Source: Phocoena phocoena (lineage: Eukaryota > Chordata > Mammalia > Artiodactyla > Phocoenidae). Taken from it: a DNA stretch of 64,000 bases. Where the stretch lies: assembly GCF_963924675.1 (NCBI RefSeq), contig NC_089226.1:41805124-41869123 (forward strand), written 5' to 3'. Under the pieces are notes generated by a model. The model searched no databases. It saw only the letters and a list, made by a program, of their open reading frames with translations, and was not told the DNA's origin. The number at the start of each line of letters is the position of its first letter. Position 1 is the stretch's first letter. Shown piece by piece: positions 50,342 to 62,484 of this stretch. Both the position numbers and the translations under genes were made by a program.

Positions 50342-50354
50342 CACACTTGTTCTT

Positions 50355-50580
50355 CTTGTTGTTGTTGTTGTTTTGTTTTGTTTTGTTTTACGGTACGCGG
50401 GCCTCTCACTGTTGTGGCCTCTCCCGTTGCGGAGCACAGGCTCCAACACGCAGGCTCAGTGGCCACGGCTCACGGGCCCAGCCGCTCCGTGGCATGTGGA
50501 ATCTTCCCAAACTAGGGCACGAACCCGTGTCCCCTGCATCAGCAGGTGGACTCTCAACCACTGCGCCACCAGGGAAGCCC
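50355..50580 (-). mobile_element. CHR-family SINE, short form
   Basis: Tail side is (TTG)n then (GTTTT)n, then ACGGTACGCGGGCC. The head complement CACCAGGGAAGCCC is on the right. Imperfect 13-bp duplication CACACTTGTTCTT / CACACCTGTTCTT at 50342-50354 and 50581-50593. Confidence 0.92.
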
Positions 50581-51203
50581 CACACCTGTTCTTTTGCACT
50601 GTCTACTACGGAACCAATTCAAATGACTAACTCATTATCTTTCATTAGTCACTAAACCCTGGTGGACTGGTCCTGAAACACATCATGATGGGCTTAAAGT
50701 AGGGGTATGCGATAGTTTACAGCTTCTAAGATCTTGGTGAGGAAATTGCTTCAAGGGACCCCAACACCCTGTGAGTGATTTGGATCACCAACCTTACCCC
50801 GAATGGCCCTCCAGATCCTGGATAACTAGGACTTCATTTTATTTTTGGTGCAATTTTATATCTTATTTTCTTTCCTAAATAACTGTTAATTTTTAGTGCT
50901 TCATAGTAAAATGAGAAGTCTACCTACAGTCATACATGAATCAGGAATCTACCCTAAAACAAACAAACAAACAAAAGAAAAAGAAAAAAACTTTAAAAGG
51001 ACTAGAAAAAAAAATTTATAATATTTCCAAAATCTTAGCAGGGAGAAGTCCTCCCTAAAGATGGCACAATGCTTAGAAAGCCATAAAGGAAAAGGCTAAC
51101 AGATTTGACCACATATAAATTAAAAACATCTGAGTAGCAGAAGATACCATAAACAAAAGACTAACGACAGACCAGAGAGAGCTCTTACAGAGGAAAACAA
51201 ATA

Positions 51204-51759
51204 CAGTCAGCCTTCCATATCCACAGGTTCTGTATCTGTGGATTCAACCAACCATGGATCAAAAGATTCGAAAAAAAAATTGCAGAAAGTTCCAAAAAGC
51301 AAAACTTGAATTTGCTGCTTGCTATTTACATGCATTTACATTGTATTTACAACTATTTACATAGCATTTCCAATGTATTAGGCATTACAGATAATCCAGA
51401 GGTGATTTAAAATATAGGGGAGGATTGCCTAGATTATATGCAAAGACTATGCCATTTTATGTAAGGGCTGTTTTGGTTTTTTTTTTTGCGGTACGCGGGC
51501 CTCTCACTGTTGTGGCCTCTCCCGTTGCGGAGCACAGGCTCCGGACGCGCAGGCCCAGCGGCCATGGCTCACGGGCCCAGCCGCTCCGCGGCATGTGGGA
51601 TCCTTCCAGACCGGGGCAGGAACCCATGTCCCCTGCATCGGCAGGAGGACTCCCAACCACTGCGCCACCAGGGAAGCCCTATGTAAGGGTTTTAAGCATC
51701 CGATGATTTTGGTTTCCAAGGGGAGGAGTGGGGTGCTGGAACCAACCTCCCATGGATAC

Positions 51760-51760
<1 letters not shown>
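51204..51760 (+). mobile_element. Tigger/MER2-like DNA transposon relic, inside L1M
   Basis: Starts at a TA with CAGTCAGCCTTCCATATCCA and GGTTCTGTATCTGTGGATTC. It continues after the CHR SINE with AAGCATCCGATGATTTTGG and CTGGAACCAACCTCCCATGG. Short and non-coding (TcMar-Tigger group). Its 3' end merges into the GA repeat. Confidence 0.75.
51468..51679 (-). mobile_element. CHR-family SINE, short form, inside the Tigger copy
   Basis: Poly(T), GCGGTACGCGGGCCTCTCAC, head complement CACCAGGGAAGCCC. The 10-bp duplication TATGTAAGGG is at 51458-51467 and 51680-51689. A few extra bases (CTGTTTTGG) sit before the poly(T). Confidence 0.92.
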
Positions 51761-51825
<65 letters not shown>

Positions 51826-51840
51826 TAAAGAGAGGGAGAG
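51758..51840 (+). repeat. (GA)n microsatellite
   Basis: About 80 bases of GA with few interruptions, beginning at the GGATACAGAGAG end of the Tigger copy. Confidence 0.95.
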
Positions 51841-52713
51841 GACTGTACTGATAAAGAAATTTGGAACAAGAACATGAACTAGTCCTTCACAGCAAAAGAC
51901 ATACAAATAGCAAAAAAATACTATGAAAAAGATGTACAACCTTCACATGATCAGGGAAATATAAATCAAATAAGAGCCTGTTTTGTTTATCAAATTGGCA
52001 AACCAGAGTCATATTCCCCAGTGTTGGTGAATATGCGGGGAATAGTGCACACTCAAACTCTGCTACTAGAAGGGTAATTGGGGATGATAGCTTTGGAGGA
52101 CAATAGGCGGCCCTTATTAAAATTTTAATATGGCACATTCTTTGACTCTGCAATTTCACTTCTTTGAATCTATCTACAGAAATACTGGCATAATGTGTTC
52201 TACGAGATTGTTTTTAGTAGTGATGTACTAAAGAAAGACTAAATGCCCTTCAGTAAGGAAGGGTAAATACCTCTGGTGACTCCATCCAGTAGAATATCAG
52301 GCACCCGTTAAGAAAAATCAAGTCTTTTTTACTAACGGGGAAAGATTTTCTTAAAACAACTACAATTCATTTTTTAAAAATATGTATACAGATACATACA
52401 CTGTATGGTGTAGGAAAAGGTCTGGAAGATTACACACTCAAAAATCACCCGAAAGAGGGATTCGAATGAGGTAGGAGATTTTACATTTTATTTTACATTC
52501 TTCTTTATTTTTTGAAGAATGAAGAGCTGTTTAAAGCATACTATTTGGAGAATAAAGAACTGTGATTTTTTTATTTGGTGGTTTAAACACAATCTTCTAA
52601 AGCATCAAAGCAGATGGCAGCCCTGTGCCACAACTGCCCTCCCTGTGTCACATGAAGTACTGTCACCAGGTGGACAACTGCCCACGTCATGGTATAAAAT
52701 TGCCCCACTTCTT

Positions 52714-52919
52714 TTTTTTTTTTTTTGCGGTACGCAGGCCTCTCACTGTTGTGGCCTCTCCTGTTGCGGAGCACAGGCTCCAGATGCGCAGGCTCAGAGG
52801 CCATGGCTCACGGGCCCAGCCGCTCCGCGGCATGTGGGATCTTCCCGGACCGGGACACGAACCCGTGTCCCCTGCATTGGCAGGCGGACTCTCAACCACT
52901 GCGCCACCAGGGAAGCCCT
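52714..52919 (-). mobile_element. CHR-family SINE, short form
   Basis: Poly(T), GCGGTACGCAGGCCTCTCAC, head complement CACCAGGGAAGCCC. Duplication CCCCACTTCTT at 52703-52713 and 52922-52932. Frames of 70-170 codons through it are SINE artefacts. Confidence 0.93.
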
Positions 52920-52932
52920 GCCCCCACTTCTT

Positions 52933-55050
52933 ATACCACACAATCCAACACTGGTCTTCACTGAGTTCACTTTTAAAAGATGGAGAAAGCTAAAAAAGCC
53001 CATGGTGGTAGATGTTTTAAGGCTGCAAAGCTGATCCTACATGCAGCTGAACACCCTCTGATTTATAAGTCATCTTCTAAAGTCAGCATGTCCCTTAAAT
53101 ACGTGGTGGCCCTTTGGCCAATGTACTTGATTCAACAGGGAAAAGGAAGATGAGGAAAAGGAAGTGGCACTTGTGAAGAGGTGCTTCTTACAGAAGCCAG
53201 AGCCCAGGATGGGAAAACTTAGGTGCAAGGTCTTGGTTTTTCACTTTTTAGCCAGCCGGACTTGAGCATTATCTGCTCAACCCGTCTCAGCTGCTCAAAT
53301 GAAATAAATAAAGTCCCGGAGCGATATCCCTATTTAGTTCATTTTCCTGGTGTGACTAAACATGATGATTAATGTGAACGCCTTTTGAAGTGGATAAAGC
53401 ATTACACATAGCGTTATTCGTATCTTCTCCACATGTCCCACAAACTAGAGATCCTTTTCAGGGCCATGCTCTTTAAAAATGCAAATACCCTTGCTAAAGT
53501 TCAGCATCATTTAACAACTTGACGTCCATCAATGTCATCAAATAATCTGGCAGCTAGCTGAGTCTGGCTTTATGTTCAGAGAATGGAAAAGCTACCTGGA
53601 GAGGGGAGTGGCATTCTGAAGCAGGAGGGCATGTCTGGGTGGCGAACAAGCATCCAAAGCACTTAATCTCTGGGAAGAATTGAGAAGAGAGGGAGAAGGG
53701 CGATGTCCCTAAATCCCAGATGGAGGGGCAGCAAGAAAAAGACAGAAACCAAAGCCCATGCAACACTCAGAGTTAGTCTGCAAAATTAAAAATCACAGCC
53801 TTTCTGGGCATTACCCTGTCTCTTGCGAGAAGAGGAAAACAAAGATAGTGACAGGGGCCCATGGAAGCTTCCACCTCTTCTTTACCCATTTTCATATCTG
53901 TTTAGACTCAGAGCAATAACCCAAGAATCCCCAAAAGTGAGAGCAACACCCTGATTTTAGAAGCTGAAGAGGCCAAACAGACCCATTGTCTTATTGGTAA
54001 GAACACCCTCAGATTAAGTGACTTCCTCAAAGTCATTGCCAAATGATCTTTACTGGCAAAACCAGTGGCTGGGACCTAGGAATCTCAGCTAAGGGGTCGG
54101 CTACTGTCTCCATTACCCAGTCATGTGGGGAGCTGGTGATGTCCAAAGATCACTCAAGGGCTACATGCAACAGAAAAGATACATTCAACCCATCTTCTAA
54201 TTATCTTGGGAAAAGCCACTTGGCTCTTCTTGACAAATGATTACAGAAAATTGCCAAATTCCTTTTACTAGGAAAAAACACACAGACTAGTATATGTTTT
54301 TTCAATGTTTTACAGGCTGCCATACTATAAATTCTTGGCTTCTGACTTTTCTGAAACGCTCTGCCCCCAAACAAGAATCCATCAGAGTCCGAGCACTCCA
54401 AGAAAACCCCATTGTCCTGGTCTTTCAAACACAACGCGACCTATTTCTGTCCATTCCCTGCCTCACTCTGCTTGAACTATAAAGAAACTTGAATTCTCTG
54501 ATTCCATGGTTCTGACTCCTGGCTTTGCAAGTAGAGAAAAATAACAATAATAAAAGGAAATCTTCCATTCAGCCTAAGTGCCTTTGAATAGGAAGCCTAC
54601 AGAGGTATTTTTTTTCTTTTTATGCAGAAAAGAAAAAGTCAGTAACAAGCTGGATGATAAGCAAAAGCAATTCCATGTCTCTTCATAAATATAATTGAAA
54701 AGCATCTAGGCTGTATAAGGAATACCTTAAAGTTCTGGTTATGCCTGTTTCACCTTGAGAAAATGATAGAGGAAAGGAAAGGGAACTTCAAGGTTGCTTC
54801 TCAGATGCAATACTAGGATAAGCAAGTAGCTACTTTGTATTGGGCCAGTGAGTGCTGGTTTTAGGAATGGTTTAGTCCCTAGAACTATTACAGAATTATT
54901 CAACTTTGACTCACTAATCTAGATAATGAAACTGAGTCAATATACTTCCCTATTTCTAAGTGAGTCTTGGGAGTTCATAAGACAATAGGAAATCAGCCTC
55001 CAGTTTCTGATAAAGTAGGAGTGAGGGTGGGGGTGGGGAAGGGTGGGCTC
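52933..55050. other. Intron, nothing firm
   Basis: No exon or RNA gene recognised. A weak reverse-MIR likeness lies near 53945-54120 (AAGTGACTTCCTCAAAGTC, CCAGTGGCTGGGACC). Confidence 0.4.
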
Positions 55051-55054
55051 TCAC

Positions 55055-55264
55055 CTAGATGAATGCAGACTGTGCAAGGAGAACACACCAGGGGGCTTCC
55101 CAGGGTCCCAAGAGGGTGAGTCGGGAGCAGCAGGCTTCATGCTTGTTTGGATGTTTTTTGGTGGAGAACCAGTCATGGTCAAAGATGGTCCAACATCACA
55201 TCCATTATATCCATCATAAACTACAACCATCCTGATGGATGTAACCAAGGGAAGGGAAGCCATC
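55055..55264 (-). other. Splice-site-bounded open segment on the FAT3 strand
   Basis: On the minus strand, TCTCCATCCTTTGCTTCAG (acceptor-like) is followed by GATGGCTTCCC at 55264. The frame stays open for 70 codons to CATCTAG|GTGAGA (donor-like) at 55055, where the stop falls only in the would-be intron. The peptide (start MASLPLVTSIRMVV) is not recognised. Chance is possible; an alternative 5' exon is a guess. Confidence 0.2.
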
Positions 55265-55559
55265 CTGAAGCAAAGGATGGAGACTGGGGCAGGCAACTGG
55301 TTGGTTCAAATGCTTCCTTCTTTGTCCATTGCACCTAATAAATAATACAGACATTAACCGTGTTCAGTTCACATGGAGGAGGGTTAGAGCGATTAGGATT
55401 AACTGTTTTCCCCCTGGCCTTTAATTCCTCTAGTGCAGAAGGCAGCTGGTACAGAAACTAAGCTGAGGTCTGCAGTACTGCAGAAGACCATTTTTGTCTA
55501 CTCAATATTCATCATCCTGCTGTTGCCTAACTAACACCATATTTATTTAGAGAGCAAAT

Positions 55560-55950
55560 ATGTCCAACTCCAGGTGATGATCACAGTTGGTCTCCTTTGC
55601 AGGTAGGATGTGATTTAGTTTAGGCCAATGAGACTAGCAGAAATAAGGGATGATACTGGGTGACAGGCAGCATGCCCCTTCATCCTTCTTTCTTTCTTCC
55701 TACCTGAATGGGGATGTGATGTCTGGAATTCAGTAGCCATTTTGCAACCATGTGGGAAAAAAAGGAGGGAAATCTTCGAGAATCATAGAAGCACTGACAC
55801 TAACATTGTTGAGGTCCTTAACCAAAGCTAGCAATCACCCACCTCAGGACTACTTGCTATATTAGAATGATAAACTATTTGTTTAAGCTGTTGTAGCTGG
55901 GTTTTCTATTACTTGCTATCTAATGCATTTCTAAAGAATACAAACATTTT
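55560..55950 (+). repeat. MLT1-like LTR (ERVL-MaLR)
   Basis: GGATGTGATTTAGTTTAGGC, GGGGATGTGATGTCTGGAAT, AACTATTTGTTTAAGCTGTT, TTCTATTACTTGC follow the MaLR layout. Solo. Confidence 0.55.
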
Positions 55951-56234
55951 CTATCTTCTTCAAAATGAAGCGTTAGATAAAATACATTTACATATAACTA
56001 AGGGGGAAACTCTAAACACAGCCAAAGTAAAAAAGAGAAGTTAAGGAACACCTTAAGACTTAAGGAAGACCAAAGACAGCCACCAACATAAGATAATTTC
56101 CTGAGAGCAGAGATGTATTAATTCAGAAATTCTATTCCAGGTTCATATCCATATCATTTATCACTTAGTCATTCAAGGAAAAGAGATAAAAAATACATTC
56201 ATTTTATGTTAGTGAAATTGACTCCAAACAATAA
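55951..56234. other. Intron, nothing recognised
   Basis: AT-rich non-coding DNA. Confidence 0.5.
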
Positions 56235-56460
56235 TTATAGTACCACTTATAAAATACTTACTATGTACCTCACACTTGTGTTTTAAATGCACTGTCTCAT
56301 TTCACCTTAAGATGACCCTAGGAGGTAGTTTTAATGAGCTGCTTTTCACAGATGGGCAGCTGGGGAAACTGAGGCTTAGAAACTAAATTACTTGTGCTAA
56401 ATCACATAGCTAGTACAGGATGGACCCTGGGTGACCCCGATGCTCAGAGTTCTTTGTAAG
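56235..56460 (-). repeat. MIR SINE, nearly complete
   Basis: AAAATACTTACTATGTACCT, TCTCATTTCACCTTAAGATG, CTGGGGAAACTGAGGCTTAG, ACATAGCTAGTACAGG: reverse MIR. Confidence 0.7.
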
Positions 56461-58133
56461 ATTATGTTGCCTACTCAAGAAGTACTTGTTTTAAACTACT
56501 TTGCCAACATGAATATGGTTTGGGAGCCAGGCCCTAAATTACAAAGGCTTAGGCATGCATGAAAGAAATGCACACATCCTCACAAATAAAAAGAATGACC
56601 CTTAATCTATGTCACTCAAGCTGCTGTAGACATGCCACAGTCCTGCATTCCAAAAGCACAGACACCATTTTAGCTAGATGTCAAATGAGAGTTAAGGTAA
56701 GGAGTTATCTGACAGAATAAAGAAATGTCAGCCTCCAATTAAAGCACAAGTTAAAACAGGAGAAAAAGAAGAAGAGGAATTATACCCATTCTGTACACCT
56801 AGGGAGTCATCGATAATAGGCCCAAGGTTTCTAACTTAATAGCAACCATCAACAGAGGGCCTTCTACCTTTTCTCAGCAAAAATTTCTTTCATGCAGCTC
56901 TAGCCACAGGGAGCAGAACATTTTCGCTGTGCTACAAGGAACCAAGAAGAGGTGTCTTCGGGTCCCCACCAACTGTTCGGAGCTGTCAAGTCTGGCAGGC
57001 ACATCAGAAAGGATAAAGTCTAGCTGGTCATAATTGTACCTTAATGACTTCACAAGCTATAGGACTCTCACCTGCTCTAAATGTCAAACAGCAATCCCCA
57101 GAGAATGTTCAGATTCCAGAGATATCTCCCCAGAGCCCTGACATAATTTACCTAACATGCTTGAAATGGGTTTTAAATGTGATCAGATTAAAGGTCCTGG
57201 TTCCTGGAGTATCCCTGCCAGGATCATCTTCAAATTCCTGGTGACAGTCTTCAGTCAGGGCCTCTGTCTAACCCACAGGGAGTTCCATCTTGCAGAATGT
57301 CAGCGATAATTGGTCTTTTCTTCAGAGAATCTTTAGATCAATTATTATCATCATGAAATGGGTTAGAGGCCACCACGTGTGCACTGCTGTTGGTGCTTTG
57401 TTATCATATTGTACATGCACGTGGCTTCACTGGACTCTAAGACAAGGTCTGCAGTGAACCTGAGTCTGCACTTCAGCAATTAAGGTTTTCGATGACTGAA
57501 CAAAAATTTTCAAAGCCCTTTCATCTACCTATGATCTCAAAGGTCCATGGTACTGAACCTCAGCGACAGTCACGTGAACAGAAACGGTGATCTGGTTTGC
57601 AGTGTCTTAATAAGTGAGCGGAGACTCAAATGTGAGTTTATGAGAAACAGCTTTCTACACAGAAGGATATTCAAAATGAAAAGAAAGTTGTATTTGCTTT
57701 TCACCTGATTCTAATGGCTGTGAAGGGAGTTACCGTTAGAGTGTATCATCTCCTCTCAAAATACAGCTGCACCCCAAACGTCTTCATGGATGTCCACACA
57801 GAATCCTAAGTCTGCAGTGAATTGCCTCCGTTCCACAGTTCAGCTCTGAGGCTCTCAAATGTGGCATCAGAACACGTATGAGGAGAAAGTTAAACCCCTT
57901 TGGAGGGGCTTTCCCAATTTTTTTCCCCTCTGAAAAATCATCTTCTTTTCAGGATCATCTTCTTTTCTGTATTGTATTTGTCTAATTATATCACTTTAAT
58001 TAAGTCACTGTCATCACCCCCTTCAGCATCATAAATTAATAATCTAGAGTCCAGTACTAGAAACAATCAAGATTTTTTTAAAATTGAGATCCTTCACTCT
58101 CTCCTCTCTTGGAAGACTTATTTATTTTATGCC
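56461..58133. other. Intron, nothing recognised
   Basis: No exon, RNA gene or clear repeat. Confidence 0.45.
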
Positions 58134-58145
58134 AAGAGCTTATCA

Positions 58146-58350
58146 GGGCTTCCCTGGTGGCGCAGTGGTTGAGAGTCCGCCTGCCGATGCAGGGTACACG
58201 GGTTCGTGCCCCGGTCCGGGAGGGTCCCACGTGCCACGGAGCTGCTGGGCCCGTAAGCCATGGCCGCTGGGCCTGCGCATCCGGAGCCTGTGCTCCGCGA
58301 TAGGAGAGGCCACAGCAGTGAGAGGCCCACATACCGAAAAAAAAAAAAAA
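58146..58350 (+). mobile_element. CHR-family SINE, short form
   Basis: GGGCTTCCCTGGTGGCGCAG head, GGTTCGTGCCCCGGTCCGG, poly(A). Duplication AAGAGCTTATCA / AAGAGTTTATCA at 58134-58145 and 58351-58362, one mismatch. Confidence 0.93.
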
Positions 58351-58362
58351 AAGAGTTTATCA

Positions 58363-59249
58363 CACTCACTTTAATTACAAAATTCCCTATCTCTGGAGAT
58401 TTGAGTTTTAGAAATCAAATAAGTTTAAGCATTATTCCCTAACAATTTGAGAGAACAGAACAGTTTACTACATATTACATTCAACATCTTGGGAAAGTCT
58501 GCTGCAAAAAAGAAAAAAAAATGTCTAAGGATAATATAAATGAAATAAACATCACTATAAAAAATAATAAATAACACATCACTGTGGGCTCAAAACACTG
58601 CACATGATCTTTAGTGCTATCTGAACCACCACCACACACAAAATGCACAACTCAAAGGAAAGTCCCAAACCAATACTTGTTGATGGTCGTATTTTTCTTT
58701 AAGCCTTTAGTAAGAGAATGCATTGACCAGCATTTTCTAAACTGTTAGTTCCATAAATGTCGACATGCGTTTCTCAGACAAAAGGAGTTCGGCAGTTAAA
58801 TAAATTGGGGCGGGAGGGCTGCAGTCTGGCTGACAGTGGTGCCTTGGACCCCTGCTGAAATAGATGAATTCACTGCCTAAAGGTGGTCTCCCAAAGGTGT
58901 TTTCAATGGAAGTCCCCAGTTCCCACCTCCCACAGTTTTGATGCAGTGAGTCTTTGGAGCCCAGAAATTTGTGATTATGATTTCAGATTTGGGAGCTACC
59001 TCTATAACCCACGTTGGAGATTTATAATGCACATCAGCAGATTAAAGATTACAAAAAAGCATGTGTAAGAAAAACCTGCTTACTTCCTTTAGCCCAATGT
59101 TTGCTAAACTGCTTTGACCAGGGAAACTCCTTCTGTCCGCCCCCTTCCCCTCCCCCATAACTATTAACATTTTTCCATTAAATAAAGTTCAGTAAACACT
59201 AATACAAGCAAATGCACTGTTTTCATAACCTTCATATTCTCAGAATCTC
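58363..59249. other. Intron, nothing recognised
   Basis: Non-coding DNA with A-rich runs at about 58505-58570. Confidence 0.5.
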
Positions 59250-59312
59250 ATCATATATATATGATATATATATATATCATGATATATATATATATATATC
59301 ATAGATATATAT
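59250..59312. repeat. Palindromic (AT)n tract
   Basis: TATATATATGATATATATAT around a central ATCATGAT gives a near-perfect inverted repeat that could form a cruciform or hairpin. Confidence 0.85.
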
Positions 59313-60032
59313 AAAATTTTTAAATGAGTTTCAGAAGAAGATACCCATAATACTTCCAAATCCGAGTTGGGATATCAAGGCTGCCACACCACCTGTCTGT
59401 ATCTCAGTTTGCCCATTTCTAGACATCCATGCCTAAATGGTGTTTTCTCTGTCTCATGGGATGTTATGTGATTTGGACTTTGCAAAGTACTTTACAAAAC
59501 ATTTTCAAGTTAAAGGCAGATAATTTCTGTTAAAGAATAACTCTCTCCCTCCAGTCACTTTGGACCAACTTCAATCACAGGCAGGAGCTTTCATATTAAA
59601 TAAATGCAAACAGAAAAATAAAGACTATTAGAGTCAAGGTCCCATATTTTAAAGCTGGATAAGGCTGAGGCCATGTAGGTAAAAGGAACTGCTCAAAAGC
59701 AGTCGGTTAAGAGTAGTGACTGCATTCCTGACCCCGGCCAGAATACTTTCTTCCACCATGTCCCCTGTAGCCTGTAATTCTAGGAGTCTGAAGACATGAA
59801 AAGCCTTTAAAAAAGTTGTGAGCACTAAAACAGTCATTCAGCTATAAAAAGGCAAAACGGAAAGGGCTTCCTCTAAAAAATTTAAACATTATATTACACA
59901 AACAAAAGAATATAACTAAAGTTGAGGAGGAATATATGTGAATCTCCATGTCCACATGTTTGGAGGGAGAGGACAAAAACATTTTTAAAGTACATGTTTC
60001 TGGTTTTCTTCATCCTTCATTTTTCCTCTATT
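59313..60032. other. Intron, nothing firm
   Basis: Weak MIR likeness at 59395-59520 (CTCAGTTTGCCCATTTCTAG) and in reverse at 59640-59770. Neither is strong enough to call separately. Confidence 0.4.
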
Positions 60033-60463
60033 TTTCCTTCCACCCACCGACCTTCCTTCCACCTTCCTTCCTTCCTTCTGACTCTCCACCTTCCTTCCTT
60101 CCTTCTGATTTTCCACCTTCCTTCCTTCCTTCCTACCTTCTGATTTTCCACCTTCCTTCCTTCCTTCCTACCTTCCACCTTCCTTCCTTCCTTCTGTCCT
60201 TCCTTCCTTCCTTCCTACCTTCCTCCTCCTTCCTTCCTTCCTTCCACCTTCCTTCCTTCCTTCCTTCCACCTTCTTTCCTTCCTCCTTCCTTCCTTCCTA
60301 CCTCCCTTCCTTCCTTCCTTCCTTCTGTCCTTCCTTCCTTCCTTCCTACCTTCCTCCTCCTTCCTTCCTTCGTTCCACCTTCCTTCCTTCCTTCCTTCCA
60401 CCTTCTTTCCTTCCTCCTTCCTTCCTTCCTACCTCCCTTCCTTCTCCCTTCCTCCTTCCCTTC
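60033..60463 (+). repeat. (TTCC)n-type satellite with 131-bp higher-order units
   Basis: About 430 bases of CCTT units broken by ACC, CTG and CTCC interruptions. The block starting at 60194 (CTGTCCTTCC) recurs at 60325 with a 131-base period over about 118 bases and one substitution (C to G at 60372). Earlier units carry CTGATTTTCCACC. The Pro-Ser-Phe-Leu frame on plus and the Lys/Glu/Gly-rich frames on minus are artefacts. Confidence 0.95.
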
Positions 60464-61905
60464 AATGCCATCTGTCCTGAGGTCCCAGTTCCTCCTCTGC
60501 CAACTCCTTAGTGGCACAGCCAGTATGCTCCGTATGTCCTAGGATTGGAAAGGCAACTGGTTAATTCCTTCTTTGTTCAGATTAAGCCATGGCTTTCCCT
60601 CTTCCCAAGGCACCTGGCTCCAGAGTGAAGGAGAGGAATGTGGGAAATCATTGCCTAAAAGCTACCATGAGGCTGTTAAATAGTGTACTCAGCTCAACAC
60701 ACAGCAGCACAGAGGTCCCACAGACCTTCCCTAACCTAGACCTATGATCATAAGTAGAGTCGATGTGAAATCGAATGAATCTAAAGTGTGATCTAATCAT
60801 TATTTTTTCTTCTTCAACACAAAGAGAAGGTGGGTGCACTGCAATTCCTCCTGTAATTTACCCTGTATGCATTTTTCAGCTTAATTTTTCAGAGATATTA
60901 GAAAATAGATCAACAATTGGGTTCTGTCATTTGCCAAGACTAACCGAATCAGTTAATTATGAAGTAGTCAAGAGGTAAACCAATTCAACTTGTTAAGCAT
61001 GGATAGCTAGGGGCTTATTTTTGGCATGATATTCAAAGGACCATTGTAAGCACAAAAACAGACAGATTTTTTAAAAAATCAAAGCAACTAAGAAATATGT
61101 ATTTTGTATATATTTTTTCAACAACCGACAGTTATACTGCTGCCAACAATCATGTTATCTTAGGGTGCAGCCTGTGTCTGAGAACTGAAACGTCTCTTTT
61201 ACAGCTCAATGAAACCTTCTACACGTAACGGAGCTCCAAGTGGAGTGTCTTCTTTATACTTCCTAAGGAATCGCTTCTTTCTTTCCATCTTTGTATTCCT
61301 AATTCTGCTTTGTTCCAGGCATATCAGAGAACTATAGACTCTACAGAGGCCTTGGGGATCTTTCAGCCTAGCATTGTCTATTTGCTTTTCACTTGGGACC
61401 CCTTTTTTCACTCTAATGCATCACCACTGGAAACCCCTTAGGAAAACTTTTAATCATTTCATCCTTTCTGCATGGTAGATGATAAGGGATTTAAAATAAA
61501 GCATTTCACTTGAGATCAATATATTATTAAAGATTTTATCACAAAGTTCATTTAATGAAATTTTAATAACATTCATTATGTATGAAGACAAATTCCAGTT
61601 TTTTCCCATTTAATAAGTAAGAAATGCTATTTCATTTACCTTAAGTTTGTAAGAAAACTAATCATTTGTCTACAATTTAAATTTAAAATAAAATTATATA
61701 AGGTTTCATCTTAGGCTCGAGCACATATTAACATGTACTTTGAGGTTTAACTGCACCATATTGTGTGAAAAATAAAAAAAACAAACGTCGCGATCTGATA
61801 GCTGAAATGTTTGCGTCATAGGCTTAACCCACTTTTTTTTGTAATTTTCACGGTTTCAGGTTTCTATTTGCACACACATCTCAATAAATAACCATAGAGT
61901 GGATA
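60464..61905. other. Intron, nothing recognised
   Basis: AT-rich to the right of 61450. No exon or repeat recognised. Confidence 0.45.
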
Positions 61906-61917
61906 TGAATAATTTTT

Positions 61918-62221
61918 TTTTTTTTAATGTTTTTGGCTGTGTTGGGTCTTCCTTGCTGCGCGCGGGCTTTCTCTAGTTGCGGCGAGCAGGGGCTACTCGT
62001 TGTTGCAGTGCGTGGGCTTCTCACTGCGGTGGCTTCTCTTGTTGCAGAGCATGGGCTCTAGACGCGTGGGCTCAGTAGTTGTGGTGCACAGGCTCAGTAG
62101 TTGTGGTGCACGGGCTTAGTTGCTCCGTGGCATGTGGGATCTTCCCGGACCAGGGCTGGAACCTGTGTCCCCTGCATTGGCAGGCGGATTCTTAACCACT
62201 GCGCCACCAGGGAAGCCCCTG
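61918..62221 (-). mobile_element. CHR-family SINE, long form
   Basis: T-rich left side, TTTGGCTGTGTTGGGTC, head complement CACCAGGGAAGCCCC. The 12-bp duplication TGAATAATTTTT is at 61906-61917 and 62222-62233. Confidence 0.92.
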
Positions 62222-62484
62222 TGAATAATTTTTAATCTCGGTAAATGAAGAGCCATAGTGGATGGAGCAGGTACTGTGTCTTCTATTTTTAGCACCTGAT
62301 ATGCTATATAAGAACACTGTTCAACTCAGCTTGAAGATCTGCTCAGGACAATCTCAAGGTTATTAATAGGATTATTATTTTTATGCTTCTTGGCAACTTA
62401 TTTGTATTCCAACGTCAATTTTCTTGTTTCCTCTCTTCAACCAGAAATTCATTAAGGTGATGAATTAAACTGTGCGTGTGTTTT

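Larger units (their letters stand above)
50950..52575 (+). repeat. L1M-type LINE remnant (split)
   Basis: ORF2-end-like text in two parts: 50950-51203 (AAAAACATCTGAGTAGCAGA) and 51841-52575 (TTTATCAAATTGGCAAACC, AATTTCACTTCTTTGAATC, ACTAAATGCCCTTCAGTAAG). The Tigger element lies between them. Confidence 0.65.

Noticed and set aside
52519..53034. 171-codon plus-strand frame
   Set aside because: Most of it crosses the CHR SINE at 52714-52919; similar frames recur in every copy of this SINE.
59948..60511. 187-codon plus-strand frame rich in Pro, Ser, Phe and Leu
   Set aside because: It is the translation of the CCTT satellite; the minus-strand Lys/Glu/Gly/Arg-rich frames are its mirror.
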